From Moraxellaceae bacterium (lineage in GTDB: Bacteria; Pseudomonadota; Gammaproteobacteria; Burkholderiales; Rhodocyclaceae), in contig JAVHYF010000015.1 of assembly GCA_031119205.1 (NCBI GenBank), positions 16,575 through 80,574 of the forward strand: a stretch of DNA of 64,000 nt, given 5' to 3'. How positions within the stretch are numbered: the stretch's first letter is position 1; every line of letters begins with the position of its first letter. Positions 34,573 to 42,541 of this stretch are shown piece after piece. A program made the position numbers and the translations under genes. The notes under the pieces are model-generated. The model searched no databases and had not been told where the DNA came from. It saw only the letters and a list, made by a program, of their open reading frames with translations.

Positions 34573-34773
34573 ATGACTGACATCATCGATCAGGCGGCCG
34601 ACACCGAAGCGCTGTGGCGCGAGGCCAGCCAGAAACTCCGGCATCCTGCCGGCCCCACACCGAACGGCGCCTGCCACTTCTGCGGCGAGACCGTCACCGA
34701 GCCCTTGCGCTGGTGCGATGAGAACTGCCGCGACGACTGGCAGGCACGCCAGCCCCGGAGCACGCCGCGATGA
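34573..34773 (+). CDS. Small zinc-finger protein heading U-D operon
   Basis: A 66-residue protein with CHFCGETVTEPLRWCDENC, a Cx2C-x10-Cx3C zinc knuckle, and an acidic helical N-terminus. It is unlike the Ogr activators, lacking their Ser/Arg-rich middle. No ribosome site precedes the ATG, which sits on the predicted transcription start. Its stop overlaps the U start. It occurs where P2 has none and may be a late regulator or assembly helper. Function is unknown. Confidence 0.8.
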   Translation: MTDIIDQAADTEALWREASQKLRHPAGPTPNGACHFCGETVTEPLRWCDENCRDDWQARQPRSTPR

Positions 34774-35186
34774 TGATGTCGCTGGGCATGTACGTCTTCT
34801 CGTTATCGACGGCGGCCTACCAGGAATTCCAGCAGCAGATCGGCTGGCGGCACCCGAGTACCGGCCGGGTCGGTGTGCGGCCGGCACGTCAGTTCCTCGG
34901 CCCGGACGATGAGACCATCACGCTCAACGGCACGCTGATGCCCGAGGTGACCGGCCCGGACATGACGCTCGACGAGCTGCGCAAGATGGGCGACGCGGGC
35001 CTTTCTTACGCGCTGATCGAGGGGACTGGCCGCGTGTTCGGTGAGTTCATCATCGAGAGCATGTCCATCACCCGCACCCTCTTCTTCCGCGATGGCGCTG
35101 CGCGGCGCATCGAGTTCGCGCTGACCCTCAAGCGCGACGACGACAAGATCGGTTTGGTGACGGCACCGCGTGGCCGCCTGCGCTGA
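34770..35186 (+). CDS. U: Tail protein U (P2 gpU)
   Basis: A 138-residue tail terminator-type protein. Landmarks are LGMYVFSLSTAAYQEFQQQIGWRHP (residues 5-29), FLGPDDETITLNGTLMPEVTG and ESMSITRTLFFRDGAARRIEF. The start at 34770 overlaps the zinc-finger stop, and the Met at 34773 is an alternative. It is followed at once by D. Confidence 0.93.
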   Translation: MMMSLGMYVFSLSTAAYQEFQQQIGWRHPSTGRVGVRPARQFLGPDDETITLNGTLMPEVTGPDMTLDELRKMGDAGLSYALIEGTGRVFGEFIIESMSITRTLFFRDGAARRIEFALTLKRDDDKIGLVTAPRGRLR

Positions 35187-35188
35187 AC

Positions 35189-36211
35189 ATGACGCACCCG
35201 CGCCCGATCTACCGCATCACCCTGGACGGGCGCGACATCACGCCCGCCTTCGAACCGCGCCTGGAATCCCTCACCCTCACCGACAACCGTGGCTTCGAGG
35301 CCGACCAGCTGGATCTGGTTCTCGACGACTCGGACGGCAAACTCGCCATCCCCGCACGCGGTGTGACGATCGCCGTGCAGCTCGGCTGGGCAGAGACCGG
35401 CCTGATCGACAAGGGCACTTACGTGGTCGACGAGGTGGAGCACAGCGGTGCGCCGGACAAGCTGAGCATCCGCGCGCGCAGTGCGGATCTGCGGGCCGGC
35501 CTGACGACCAGGAAGGAACGCTCCTGGCACGGCAAGACGCTGGGCGACATGGTGCGCAGCGTGGCGCAGCAGAACAAGCTGAAGCCGGTCATCGCTGCGG
35601 ATCTGGCTAAGCTGGTGATCGCGCACGTCGACCAGACCGGCGAGAGTGACGCCAACCTGCTGACGCGTGTCGCGCGGGACTTCGACGCCATCGCCACCGT
35701 GAAAACCGGTTGCTTGCTGTGCTCGCCGATCGGCAAGGCCACGACCGCCAGCGGCCAGCCGCTGGAGCGGGTCACCATCACCCGGCAGTCAGGCGACAAC
35801 CACCGCTTCAGCGTGGCCGAGCGCGACACCTACACCTCTGTGCGCGCGAACTACCAGGACACGCAGAGCGCGCAGACCGGGCATGTGCTGATCGACGCGG
35901 AGGCGATGGAGCGAGATGGCAAGACCTCCACCGATCCGAGCGCGGAAAGCGTGAAGGTGCTGCGGCATGTCTATGCGTCGAAGGCGAACGCCGATCGAGC
36001 TGCGCGCGCCGAGTGGCGACGGTTGCAGCGTGGCGCTGCCACCTTCTCGATCACGTTGGCGCACGGACGGCCAGAGCTGTTCCCGGATCTACCGGCCACT
36101 GTCGAGGGTTTCAAGAATGAGATTGACGCTGCCACCTGGCTTATCAGCCGGGCATCACACCACCTGGGGGATGGCGGTTTAACGACCAGTGTTGAGCTCG
36201 AGCTCCTTTGA
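35189..36211 (+). CDS. D: Tail hub protein (P2 gpD)
   Basis: A 340-residue hub of the baseplate that carries the spike. Landmarks are ITLDGRDITPAFEPRLESLTLTDNRGFEADQLDL (residues 10-43) and HVYASKANADRAARAEWRRLQRG (residues 265-287). It is the last late gene. Its 3' end overlaps the convergent cargo gene by 33 bases. Confidence 0.94.
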   Translation: MTHPRPIYRITLDGRDITPAFEPRLESLTLTDNRGFEADQLDLVLDDSDGKLAIPARGVTIAVQLGWAETGLIDKGTYVVDEVEHSGAPDKLSIRARSADLRAGLTTRKERSWHGKTLGDMVRSVAQQNKLKPVIAADLAKLVIAHVDQTGESDANLLTRVARDFDAIATVKTGCLLCSPIGKATTASGQPLERVTITRQSGDNHRFSVAERDTYTSVRANYQDTQSAQTGHVLIDAEAMERDGKTSTDPSAESVKVLRHVYASKANADRAARAEWRRLQRGAATFSITLAHGRPELFPDLPATVEGFKNEIDAATWLISRASHHLGDGGLTTSVELELL

Positions 36212-36886
36212 CGGCATGTCGAGAGAGCCACATCTAAGAGGGGTCGGTATCACTTCGACCTTGGGATCCTGCTCCTCATCCAGCTCGCCATCCTTGCGCA
36301 AGCGCTCGTAGACCCTAGCCATGAAACTCCAACGATGATCCGCGATCCGCTCTATAGGACGCAGGGCATCCAAGACGGTCTCCCGCTCAACGAGTGCGGC
36401 GTCACTGATCAAGTGCAGCGCCTCGTAGCGGGCACGCATCAAGCACTGCTGCTCCATGTCTGTGAGCAGTGGGGTCAGTTCCGAAAGCAGTGAGACGAGC
36501 CCGCGCTGCGCAAACTCGGGATAAACCACCATCTCGATCGGGGGAGGGAGCAAGACCTCTTTGTACAGGGCCGCCTTTTCTTCCGTGGTGGGTTTTGTCT
36601 TGGACTTTGGATCGCGAACGATGGAAAGGTTGCTACTGCTGTGGCGATCAAGTCGCGAGGCGATCTCGACATCCAATTTTTCGATGCGTGCCTGCCTCTC
36701 CGTTCGCGCCTTCCGATCATCGTGCCATTGCGTGAATTGCCACGAGGCGAAGGACAGCACCACCGACGTGAGCAGCCACAAGCCGAACGAAGAATTGAGA
36801 AACGCCCAGACCTTGGAGCCGCCTGCCTTCTGCGGGCGTGGGCGGCGCAGGCTGGAACGCACGACCTTTACACGGTCCATCGTCAT
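36179..36886 (-). CDS. Single-pass membrane protein, cargo gene
   Basis: A 235-residue protein with a basic N-terminus, one membrane segment (FLNSSFGLWLLTSVVLSFASW) and a long charged, helical cytoplasmic or periplasmic part. It is convergent with D and overlaps its last 33 bases, so it is a later insertion next to the late operon. No family was recognised. The position after D and the opposite strand suggest a lysogeny-expressed cargo gene. Confidence 0.7.
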   Translation of the reverse strand: MTMDRVKVVRSSLRRPRPQKAGGSKVWAFLNSSFGLWLLTSVVLSFASWQFTQWHDDRKARTERQARIEKLDVEIASRLDRHSSSNLSIVRDPKSKTKPTTEEKAALYKEVLLPPPIEMVVYPEFAQRGLVSLLSELTPLLTDMEQQCLMRARYEALHLISDAALVERETVLDALRPIERIADHRWSFMARVYERLRKDGELDEEQDPKVEVIPTPLRCGSLDMPSKELELNTGR

Positions 36887-37065
36887 AGCTCCCTAGTGGC
36901 GTCCGAGCAGGATAGCCGCGACTCATACGGCGTGCGCCCCGGTTAATCGAACCCGCCCACGAGGGTATTGGCGCCATTGCCCAAAGAAACCGCCCCACAG
37001 GCAAACTATGCTCTTAACGCATTTTCTGATAGATTAAATGCATTAAACACATAACATCAATTCCC

Positions 37066-37404
37066 ATGAGGTCGTACAACAGCGTCGGGGAACTTGTCAG
37101 GATGGCGCGTAACGGCCGCAGTCAGAAGGATTTTGCTGCGTTGCTCGGTGTCAGACAGTCATCGATCAGCCGCTACGAGAGTGGGTCCGCGAGCCCGCCC
37201 GTTGAGGTAATTGAGCAATGCATGCGCCTGGTGCATACGGTGGAGGCTGACCGTTCGCCTACGGCGGAAGAGCTGGCTCAACGCGTCCGTACCGCCCTTG
37301 CCGATCCCTCACACGCCGAAGCACGCTTGGCCTTAGCCAAGCTGGTTGACGCTTTCGAATCCGAGCACACCCGATCCCGTGGCGTAGATGCCACGCGCCG
37401 ATGA
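37066..37404 (+). CDS. XRE-type helix-turn-helix regulator
   Basis: A 112-residue regulator with an HTH_XRE domain in residues about 8-60 (RSQKDFAALLGVRQSSISRYESGSASPP is residues 18-45) and a helical C-terminus. The AT-rich upstream region (37015-37065) contains near-palindromic AATGCATT, a possible operator. It ends 11 bases before the DUF5131 gene and likely controls it and itself. Confidence 0.88.
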   Translation: MRSYNSVGELVRMARNGRSQKDFAALLGVRQSSISRYESGSASPPVEVIEQCMRLVHTVEADRSPTAEELAQRVRTALADPSHAEARLALAKLVDAFESEHTRSRGVDATRR

Positions 37405-37415
37405 AAGGAGCCGCC

Positions 37416-38165
37416 ATGGCAACCCAATCAACAATCGAATGGACAGAGCAAACCTGGAACCCTTCCACGGGATGCACCAAGGTTTCGCCGGGGTGTAAGA
37501 ACTGCTACGCGGAAGTCATGGCGCGGCGGTTGCATGCGATGGGCGCTCCCGGTTACGAGAACGAGTTCAAGCTCACCCTGCACGAGAACCGGCTGCGGCA
37601 GCCTCTGCTTCGCAAGAAGCCCACCATCTACTTCGTGAACAGCATGAGCGATCTGTTCCACGAGGATGTGACCGACGCCTTCCTCGATCAGGTCTTCGCG
37701 GTAATCGACGCCACCCCGCATCACACCTATCAGATCCTGACGAAACGGGCCGAGCGCCTTCCAGAGTATTTTTCACGCCGCGCCTGCCCGCGCAACGTCT
37801 GGTTGGGGGTGTCGGTAGAGGATAAGAAATACGGCGTGCCCCGGATCGATCACCTACGCAAGGTGGATGCGCACATCCGATTCCTGTCGGTTGAGCCCTT
37901 GCTCGAGGACATTGGCGAGGTCGACCTCCGCGACATTCACTGGGTCATCGTCGGCGGTGAATCAGGCTCCAAGGCGCGACCGATGCGGGAGGAGTGGGTT
38001 GCCAGCGTGCAGGTGCAAGCTGAAATGGCCGGAGCCGCGTTCTTCTTCAAACAGTGGGGAGGCTGGGGTGCCGATGGCGTGAAACGGCACAAGAAAGCCA
38101 ATGGACGCCTCTTCCAAGGACGAACGTGGGACAACTACCCCCAGTCGGCGGAGCTATCGCTATAG
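37416..38165 (+). CDS. DUF5131/Gp37-Gp68 family three-Cys protein
   Basis: A 249-residue protein of the phage Gp37/Gp68 (DUF5131) family. It has WTEQTWNPSTGCTKVSPGC followed by KNCYAEVMARR, the three-Cys motif that may bind an iron-sulfur cluster as in radical SAM enzymes. FVNSMSDLFHEDV, HTYQILTKRAERL and GGESGSKARPM are typical. The ATG at 37416 follows AAGGAG. It is convergent with the TcmP gene and overlaps its stop by 6 bases. The two families are known to co-occur. The reaction is not established. Confidence 0.9.
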   Translation: MATQSTIEWTEQTWNPSTGCTKVSPGCKNCYAEVMARRLHAMGAPGYENEFKLTLHENRLRQPLLRKKPTIYFVNSMSDLFHEDVTDAFLDQVFAVIDATPHHTYQILTKRAERLPEYFSRRACPRNVWLGVSVEDKKYGVPRIDHLRKVDAHIRFLSVEPLLEDIGEVDLRDIHWVIVGGESGSKARPMREEWVASVQVQAEMAGAAFFFKQWGGWGADGVKRHKKANGRLFQGRTWDNYPQSAELSL

Positions 38166-39068
38166 CGTATCCAGGATGTCTTTTGCGATCCGTGTGGCGA
38201 GGCCATGCGCAGCGGGCCGCGGGTTTGAAGCAGCGAAGTAAAGCGCGAACAGGGGGGCACCTCCCTGGCTCTTCGCGTCCCGGCCTTGATACAACACCTT
38301 CGGTGACGTCACAGCCGGAAACAGCTTCTTCAAGCGTTCGGACACGAAATCCAGCATCTCGCGATGATCTACATGCCGTTCGTCACCGCTATCTCCGCCG
38401 AAGAGATCGGTCTGACGTTTCTTGTCGTAGAAGGCTTCACGCCACTCATCTGTACCTAACAATCGAGTGAGAGAGGCCTCCTTGTCGGCATCCAGCGCCC
38501 CCGCGTCTTTGGCGGCTTGACGGTACAACCCCGCATACGGGAACAGGTACCAAACGTCGATAGCACCCGTCTTGGCGATCGCCTCCAGAGTGGTCCATTC
38601 GACGTGCATGCCGAACGGATCAAGAAAGAGCACGGCCCGCTCGTTGCGCCATTGATACCGACCGCATAGTGTCCTGAGCGCCGCATTTGCATCGCCCTGA
38701 ATCAGCTCGACGGTCTTGCCCGGGTGCTCATCTTTCAATGCCCGCAGCGCTTCCAGCTTCCTTGTCCGAAGCTCAATGAAGCAGAACTCGTGAAATGCTG
38801 GAGCTATCCCGAGCGCTCGGCGTGCAGAGCCATCAATGCTCCTAGTTTCGCCATCGATCTTGATTTCGCACCGGCCTGTTCCAGCGAAAGCGTCGATGTA
38901 GATTCGCTTGAAGTTCTGACGACTGAGCGCTGTATTGAACGCCACCAGATATTTCTCCAACGCCTCCAGCTTGATGCAAGTCCAGATGCCGCCGAACAAA
39001 TGCTGATCGTCGGGCCCACTATCAACCCCCAGAACGTCATCGCTCAGACAAGATTGGATCTCCATCAC
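38160..39068 (-). CDS. tcmP: Three-Cys-motif partner protein TcmP
   Basis: A 302-residue protein of the TcmP family. IYIDAFAGTGRCEI resembles a SAM-binding methyltransferase motif I, and FLDPFGMHVEWTTLEAIAKT resembles motif IV of such enzymes. Its partner, the DUF5131 gene, lies on the other strand and overlaps it tail to tail. Together they look like a small two-gene modification or defence unit, but the substrate is unknown. The ATG at 39068 is preceded by no strong ribosome site. Confidence 0.88.
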   Translation of the reverse strand: MMEIQSCLSDDVLGVDSGPDDQHLFGGIWTCIKLEALEKYLVAFNTALSRQNFKRIYIDAFAGTGRCEIKIDGETRSIDGSARRALGIAPAFHEFCFIELRTRKLEALRALKDEHPGKTVELIQGDANAALRTLCGRYQWRNERAVLFLDPFGMHVEWTTLEAIAKTGAIDVWYLFPYAGLYRQAAKDAGALDADKEASLTRLLGTDEWREAFYDKKRQTDLFGGDSGDERHVDHREMLDFVSERLKKLFPAVTSPKVLYQGRDAKSQGGAPLFALYFAASNPRPAAHGLATRIAKDILDTL

Positions 39069-39150
39069 TGTCCTTACCTATTGGAAACCAAACCATGATA
39101 TCCGCATGAAACGGGAACGACGTAATGCTGTATAAAAACACAGCCCTCTA

Positions 39151-39501
39151 TTAGGCAACCCTCTGCAGATCCGTTGGCTTTCTCGACCAGTCCCCAAAGC
39201 TGAACCGCTCCCCAGCCTCGCTCAGCAACGTGGCAAGCCAGATGCGGGATTGATCGGCGCGCAGCACGCCCCGCTCGACCTGTCGTGCGAACCAGGCGGA
39301 CATCTCGTCTGGTGCATGCACGATGCTGCCGGCCCAGCGCTTGCCGTCCGCACCCCACACCAGAATCACCAGATCGGCACGAGGATGCGGCTGCCCCTCG
39401 TCGCAGCGAACGAAGCGCACCACCATTCCGCAGTGGTGAGTGCCTTCATTGGTGCTCGGATCGAACGTCCAGTTCTTATGGAGTCGGTAGTGTCGTGACA
39501 T
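39151..39501 (-). CDS. Hypothetical protein
   Basis: A 116-residue soluble protein (MSRHYRLHKNWTFDPSTNEG start, ADLVILVWGADGKRWAGSI middle). AGGAGG lies 9 bases before the ATG at 39501, which supports it as a real gene. No family was recognised. It is the first of a run of minus-strand genes that ends at the repressor. Confidence 0.7.
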   Translation of the reverse strand: MSRHYRLHKNWTFDPSTNEGTHHCGMVVRFVRCDEGQPHPRADLVILVWGADGKRWAGSIVHAPDEMSAWFARQVERGVLRADQSRIWLATLLSEAGERFSFGDWSRKPTDLQRVA

Positions 39502-39656
39502 GGCGTATGCCTCCTGGATGACCAACGCTACCACCGTCAACGTCAGGATCTACCCGTGCCTGAATGGGCAATGACATCCGACTGTGAAATCCGTCGGTAG
39601 TTAGGTCACCCCACGAAGAAAAGCTCCATCCAATGCGGGTCAGCGGCGCACCTGAA

Positions 39657-40220
39657 TCACGCGTGGTGGAAGCTGCGGTCGTCGTGCCATGCTTTCAACA
39701 GCCGCGGCAGCTCCTTGTTCACGCGCGCAACCATCGGCTTCAAGCGCCGACAGATGAACAGCTGCCGGCACTCCGTGAGCACCAGGTACGTGAACTGGAT
39801 GGACGCCATTGCGAACAGGGCGCAGGTTGGAAACACCAGCTCGCCCAAAGTGATGGCAGCGACCAAGCACCAGAGTGTGGTCAGCCAAAGCGCCGTGGAT
39901 CCGGCGATGATCCACGCTGCATTCTCGTGCGGATAGACGAAGAGCCTTTCGTCATGAAAATGAAGCTCGTCGCCCCAGACGCCACGGACTTCCTGCAGGC
40001 TTATGTCCTCTTCAAGCAACTGCATGAGCGCCAGACGCGCGGCCGGGCTGGCCTCGATGCCCGTCATCTTCTTGAACAGCTCGCCGTCTAGCAGGCTCTC
40101 CGACACGTGCTCACCTGCGCGCCCGAAGGTGGCCGAGCCGTTGACCACCACTCCCACATCACGCGCTTGAGTGCGTGCGCCGATCGATACCACGTTGTCG
40201 CCTCCAATTGCCTTTGTCAT
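39657..40220 (-). CDS. Two-segment membrane protein with VVxGSATFG motif
   Basis: A 187-residue protein with a polar N-terminus and two membrane segments around residues 100-150 (AAWIIAGSTALWLTTLWCLV, CALFAMASIQFTYLVL), then a basic tail. Residues 22-33 read VGVVVNGSATFG, and 10 of 12 match residues 110-121 of the repressor at 42542-42946. The start at 40220 gives a short Gly-rich head before that motif. Function is unknown. A membrane effector joined to the repressor by a shared motif is one reading. Confidence 0.72.
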   Translation of the reverse strand: MTKAIGGDNVVSIGARTQARDVGVVVNGSATFGRAGEHVSESLLDGELFKKMTGIEASPAARLALMQLLEEDISLQEVRGVWGDELHFHDERLFVYPHENAAWIIAGSTALWLTTLWCLVAAITLGELVFPTCALFAMASIQFTYLVLTECRQLFICRRLKPMVARVNKELPRLLKAWHDDRSFHHA

Positions 40221-40342
40221 CTTGGAGCATCCTATCGACAACACGGAGAGCGAATTTGACGATTCGCCACATTGCGTGATTTGCTTGCCCCCGTACGAAA
40301 GGGCATGCCGCCAAGGTGGCGATCCATGCAACTGGGAGGTAA

Positions 40343-40564
40343 CTAGTCGGTGCCTGTCGAGGGCAAGTTAGCCGCGGCATCTGAAGGTTGGCCTGCACTT
40401 GGAGACGGATTGGCTGTCCCGACCCGCCAGATCGACTCAGTCTGATGATCCATCACCTGCACCGGCGGCATCAGTGGCTGGTGCTCCAGCATCATGATCT
40501 GCCACAGCATCGTAAATGCGGCGGCGAAGAAAATCGCAACACCCAAGAGCCACATCACCTTCAT
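40343..40564 (-). CDS. Small single-pass membrane protein
   Basis: A 73-residue protein with one membrane segment (VMWLLGVAIFFAAAFTMLW) and a Pro/Ser/Ala-rich tail. The ATG at 40564 overlaps the stop of the zinc-ribbon gene by ATGA, so the two are translated together. Not recognised. Confidence 0.6.
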   Translation of the reverse strand: MKVMWLLGVAIFFAAAFTMLWQIMMLEHQPLMPPVQVMDHQTESIWRVGTANPSPSAGQPSDAAANLPSTGTD

Positions 40565-40797
40565 GGCCGCACCTGGACTGCAACGAGCAAATGCCAAAGA
40601 ACTTCGCCCTGAAAGGGCTCGTGCTCGTGATGCTGTACCGGTGGGAATGCCGCATCACGGTGGGCGGCAATTTCTGTGCCGCAGTTGGAACACCGGTAGA
40701 TGCCAGTGTGCGGAACTGTCTGCCCAGGATGGTGAAGCGCGTCGTACTTGTCATCCGTCGCGCGCTGCAGGAATCTGCCGTGCTTGTACTCTGCCAT
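40561..40797 (-). CDS. Small zinc-ribbon protein, copy 2
   Basis: A 78-residue homologue of the protein at 12528-12761: MAEYKHGRFLQRATDDKYDA, GIYRCSNCGTEIA and AFPPVQHHEHEP line up with the same positions there, including the Cys pair and the His cluster. The two copies sit in different parts of the prophage and on opposite strands. Function unknown, probably zinc-binding. Confidence 0.75.
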   Translation of the reverse strand: MAEYKHGRFLQRATDDKYDALHHPGQTVPHTGIYRCSNCGTEIAAHRDAAFPPVQHHEHEPFQGEVLWHLLVAVQVRP

Positions 40798-40914
40798 TGC
40801 CCTGAACCCAACATGTATCCAGCGCTCAGTGTGCGCGTCGCTATTCGCGCGACATGTGAACGATCACTCACATGACGGGGCACTAGGGCCAGACCAAAGG
40901 GCAGCGTTACGCAC

Positions 40915-41124
40915 TCACTTGAGTCGCTCCACGCGAACAGCTCGGGGCATTCCCTCTACCAGCATTCTGTGACCACCGTCGTTAGTGATGGTCACTTTCG
41001 GCATGTACGCATAGTGATAGTGGTACCAGTACTCGACCTGCTGCCAGACTTGACCATCTACTAGCTGAACCACGGTATCGCCTTCCCAACCATTGAACGC
41101 TCCATCGACCTGTGAGCGGATCAT
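40915..41124 (-). CDS. Small conserved hypothetical protein
   Basis: A 69-residue protein (IRSQVDGAFNGWEGDTVVQL, then VDGQVWQQVEYWYHYHYAY). It is recognised as a widespread small family of bacteria with many aromatic residues and a compact beta fold, but without a known role. It begins 19 bases after the stop of the nuclease gene. Confidence 0.75.
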   Translation of the reverse strand: MIRSQVDGAFNGWEGDTVVQLVDGQVWQQVEYWYHYHYAYMPKVTITNDGGHRMLVEGMPRAVRVERLK

Positions 41125-41143
41125 TGTTCTCCCCCCTCGTTCT

Positions 41144-41647
41144 TCAACCTACACTGTCCACGCCAGAAACTTCTACCGCCCTCCGCGCCGCCACTCGCCA
41201 AGGCGATATCGGCCTAGGGTCGACCCATAGCCCTGCACGCTGTTCACGAGCCCGCTGCTCCAACTTCGCGATAGAAGGGTCGGTGAGGTACTTCGTGAAT
41301 GCCCATGCCATACCCGCCCGAATTTGCTCGGCATTTGCGTCGACTCCGGCGCAATGAACACGCGCGATGGTGCGGCCCCAGCGATCGCGATCCTCCTCGA
41401 CGACACTGGCCTGCTTCCCGAAGCAGATCGATGACAGCGATTCCTTGCTCCGCTGGCCGAAGGGTTGTCCCTTCTCCGGTGCGTCGATCTCGGCGAGGCG
41501 CACTTTCACTCGAACGTTGCCCGGGCAGAGCGCCGTCAGCGTGTCACCATCGGCGATTGCAACCGCCTTGCATACCGCCGGCTCAGCGTAGACAAGGCCT
41601 GTCGCAAAAGAAGTTGCAACCGCCAGCAAAACTGGACGGAGCATCAT
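41144..41647 (-). CDS. Secreted thermonuclease-like nuclease (SNase family)
   Basis: A 167-residue protein with a signal peptide (LRPVLLAVATSFATGLVYA) and an SNase domain: AIADGDTLTALCPGNVRVKVRLAEIDAPEKGQPFG contains the conserved Asp and Arg, and DRWGRTIARVH the second Arg region. It should cut DNA or RNA outside the cytoplasm. In a prophage, this may act on incoming DNA or simply on extracellular DNA. Four Cys may form disulfides. Confidence 0.9.
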   Translation of the reverse strand: MMLRPVLLAVATSFATGLVYAEPAVCKAVAIADGDTLTALCPGNVRVKVRLAEIDAPEKGQPFGQRSKESLSSICFGKQASVVEEDRDRWGRTIARVHCAGVDANAEQIRAGMAWAFTKYLTDPSIAKLEQRAREQRAGLWVDPRPISPWRVAARRAVEVSGVDSVG

Positions 41648-41680
41648 CCTCTGACTCGGCCCTCGGGGCCACGACGATGG

Positions 41681-42502
41681 TTAGCCAAAAGCACGCGCTG
41701 CGTACAGCTTCGCATGTGAAGGTGCTTTGAGCAGATCGATCGGCAAGCCCTTCAGCAGCGAGAATTCCTCTATCAAAGGCTTGAACTTCTCTCGGCCATA
41801 CTCGGACAAGCCGTTGTAGAAGAGCAGGGAAAGTTCATGGCTGGAGAGTTGGGCGCGGACGAAGGTCACGTATCGCTGCTGGTCGACGCCTTCACTTCCT
41901 TTGACGAATTTGACGATGTGGTACAGATGCCGAAAGTAATGCCCGATTGCCCATTGGTAGGCACTGTGAAACTCAGCGTAGTCACGCGCGATCCATTCAA
42001 GAGCCTCGGCTTTTGAAGCTTCGCCGATCTCGCTCTCATGAGTTAGATAACCGTCGTAAAACTCCCTGCGCAGGCGCAAGAACGCGCGCCGAGATGTGGA
42101 ATCCGGACTACCGGCTATGCCTCCGAGCACTAGTCCATCGACGATTTGCCCATGCACCTTCACAAGTTCGAAAAACGTGTTCTCAAAGCGCTGAAGTGTG
42201 AGCGTTGCGTTCTGCTCAGCCATTTCGGCTTTCTGCCCTTGCAACTCCACTCTCGTGAGGCTGAGTTCCTCGCGCTGCAGCGCTAGCTCGGTGCGTTGCA
42301 TCCACACCGTGTAGACCAAGGCCGCGAAGGCAAGGCCGCTGAAAAGCGAGTTCACCGCTCCGAACATGTCACCGAAGGTGCCCCGGTGCTCCGTGTCGGG
42401 GTAAAGAAGCCAGCCAGACCCCGCCCACACGGCAATGACAACGATTGCCGCCAGGAGAAGCATCCAAGGGCTCGGCGCGTTCTTTTTCTCATTCGTCATC
42501 AA
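41681..42502 (-). CDS. Putative phage abortive infection protein (PutAbiC-like)
   Basis: A 273-residue protein with two N-terminal membrane segments (WMLLLAAIVVIAVWAGSGWLL and LFSGLAFAALVYTVWM), a coiled coil (LQREELSLTRVELQGQKAEM) and a C-terminal region starting LQRFENTFFELVKVH. This architecture and the FENTFFELxxxH pattern match the PutAbiC family. It is next to the repressor on the same strand, so it is probably expressed in the lysogen and could kill or arrest cells infected by other phages. Confidence 0.85.
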   Translation of the reverse strand: MMTNEKKNAPSPWMLLLAAIVVIAVWAGSGWLLYPDTEHRGTFGDMFGAVNSLFSGLAFAALVYTVWMQRTELALQREELSLTRVELQGQKAEMAEQNATLTLQRFENTFFELVKVHGQIVDGLVLGGIAGSPDSTSRRAFLRLRREFYDGYLTHESEIGEASKAEALEWIARDYAEFHSAYQWAIGHYFRHLYHIVKFVKGSEGVDQQRYVTFVRAQLSSHELSLLFYNGLSEYGREKFKPLIEEFSLLKGLPIDLLKAPSHAKLYAARAFG

Positions 42503-42541
42503 TCCCCCCCTTTTTTCCCCGCCGCGGCTATTTCTGAGCGC

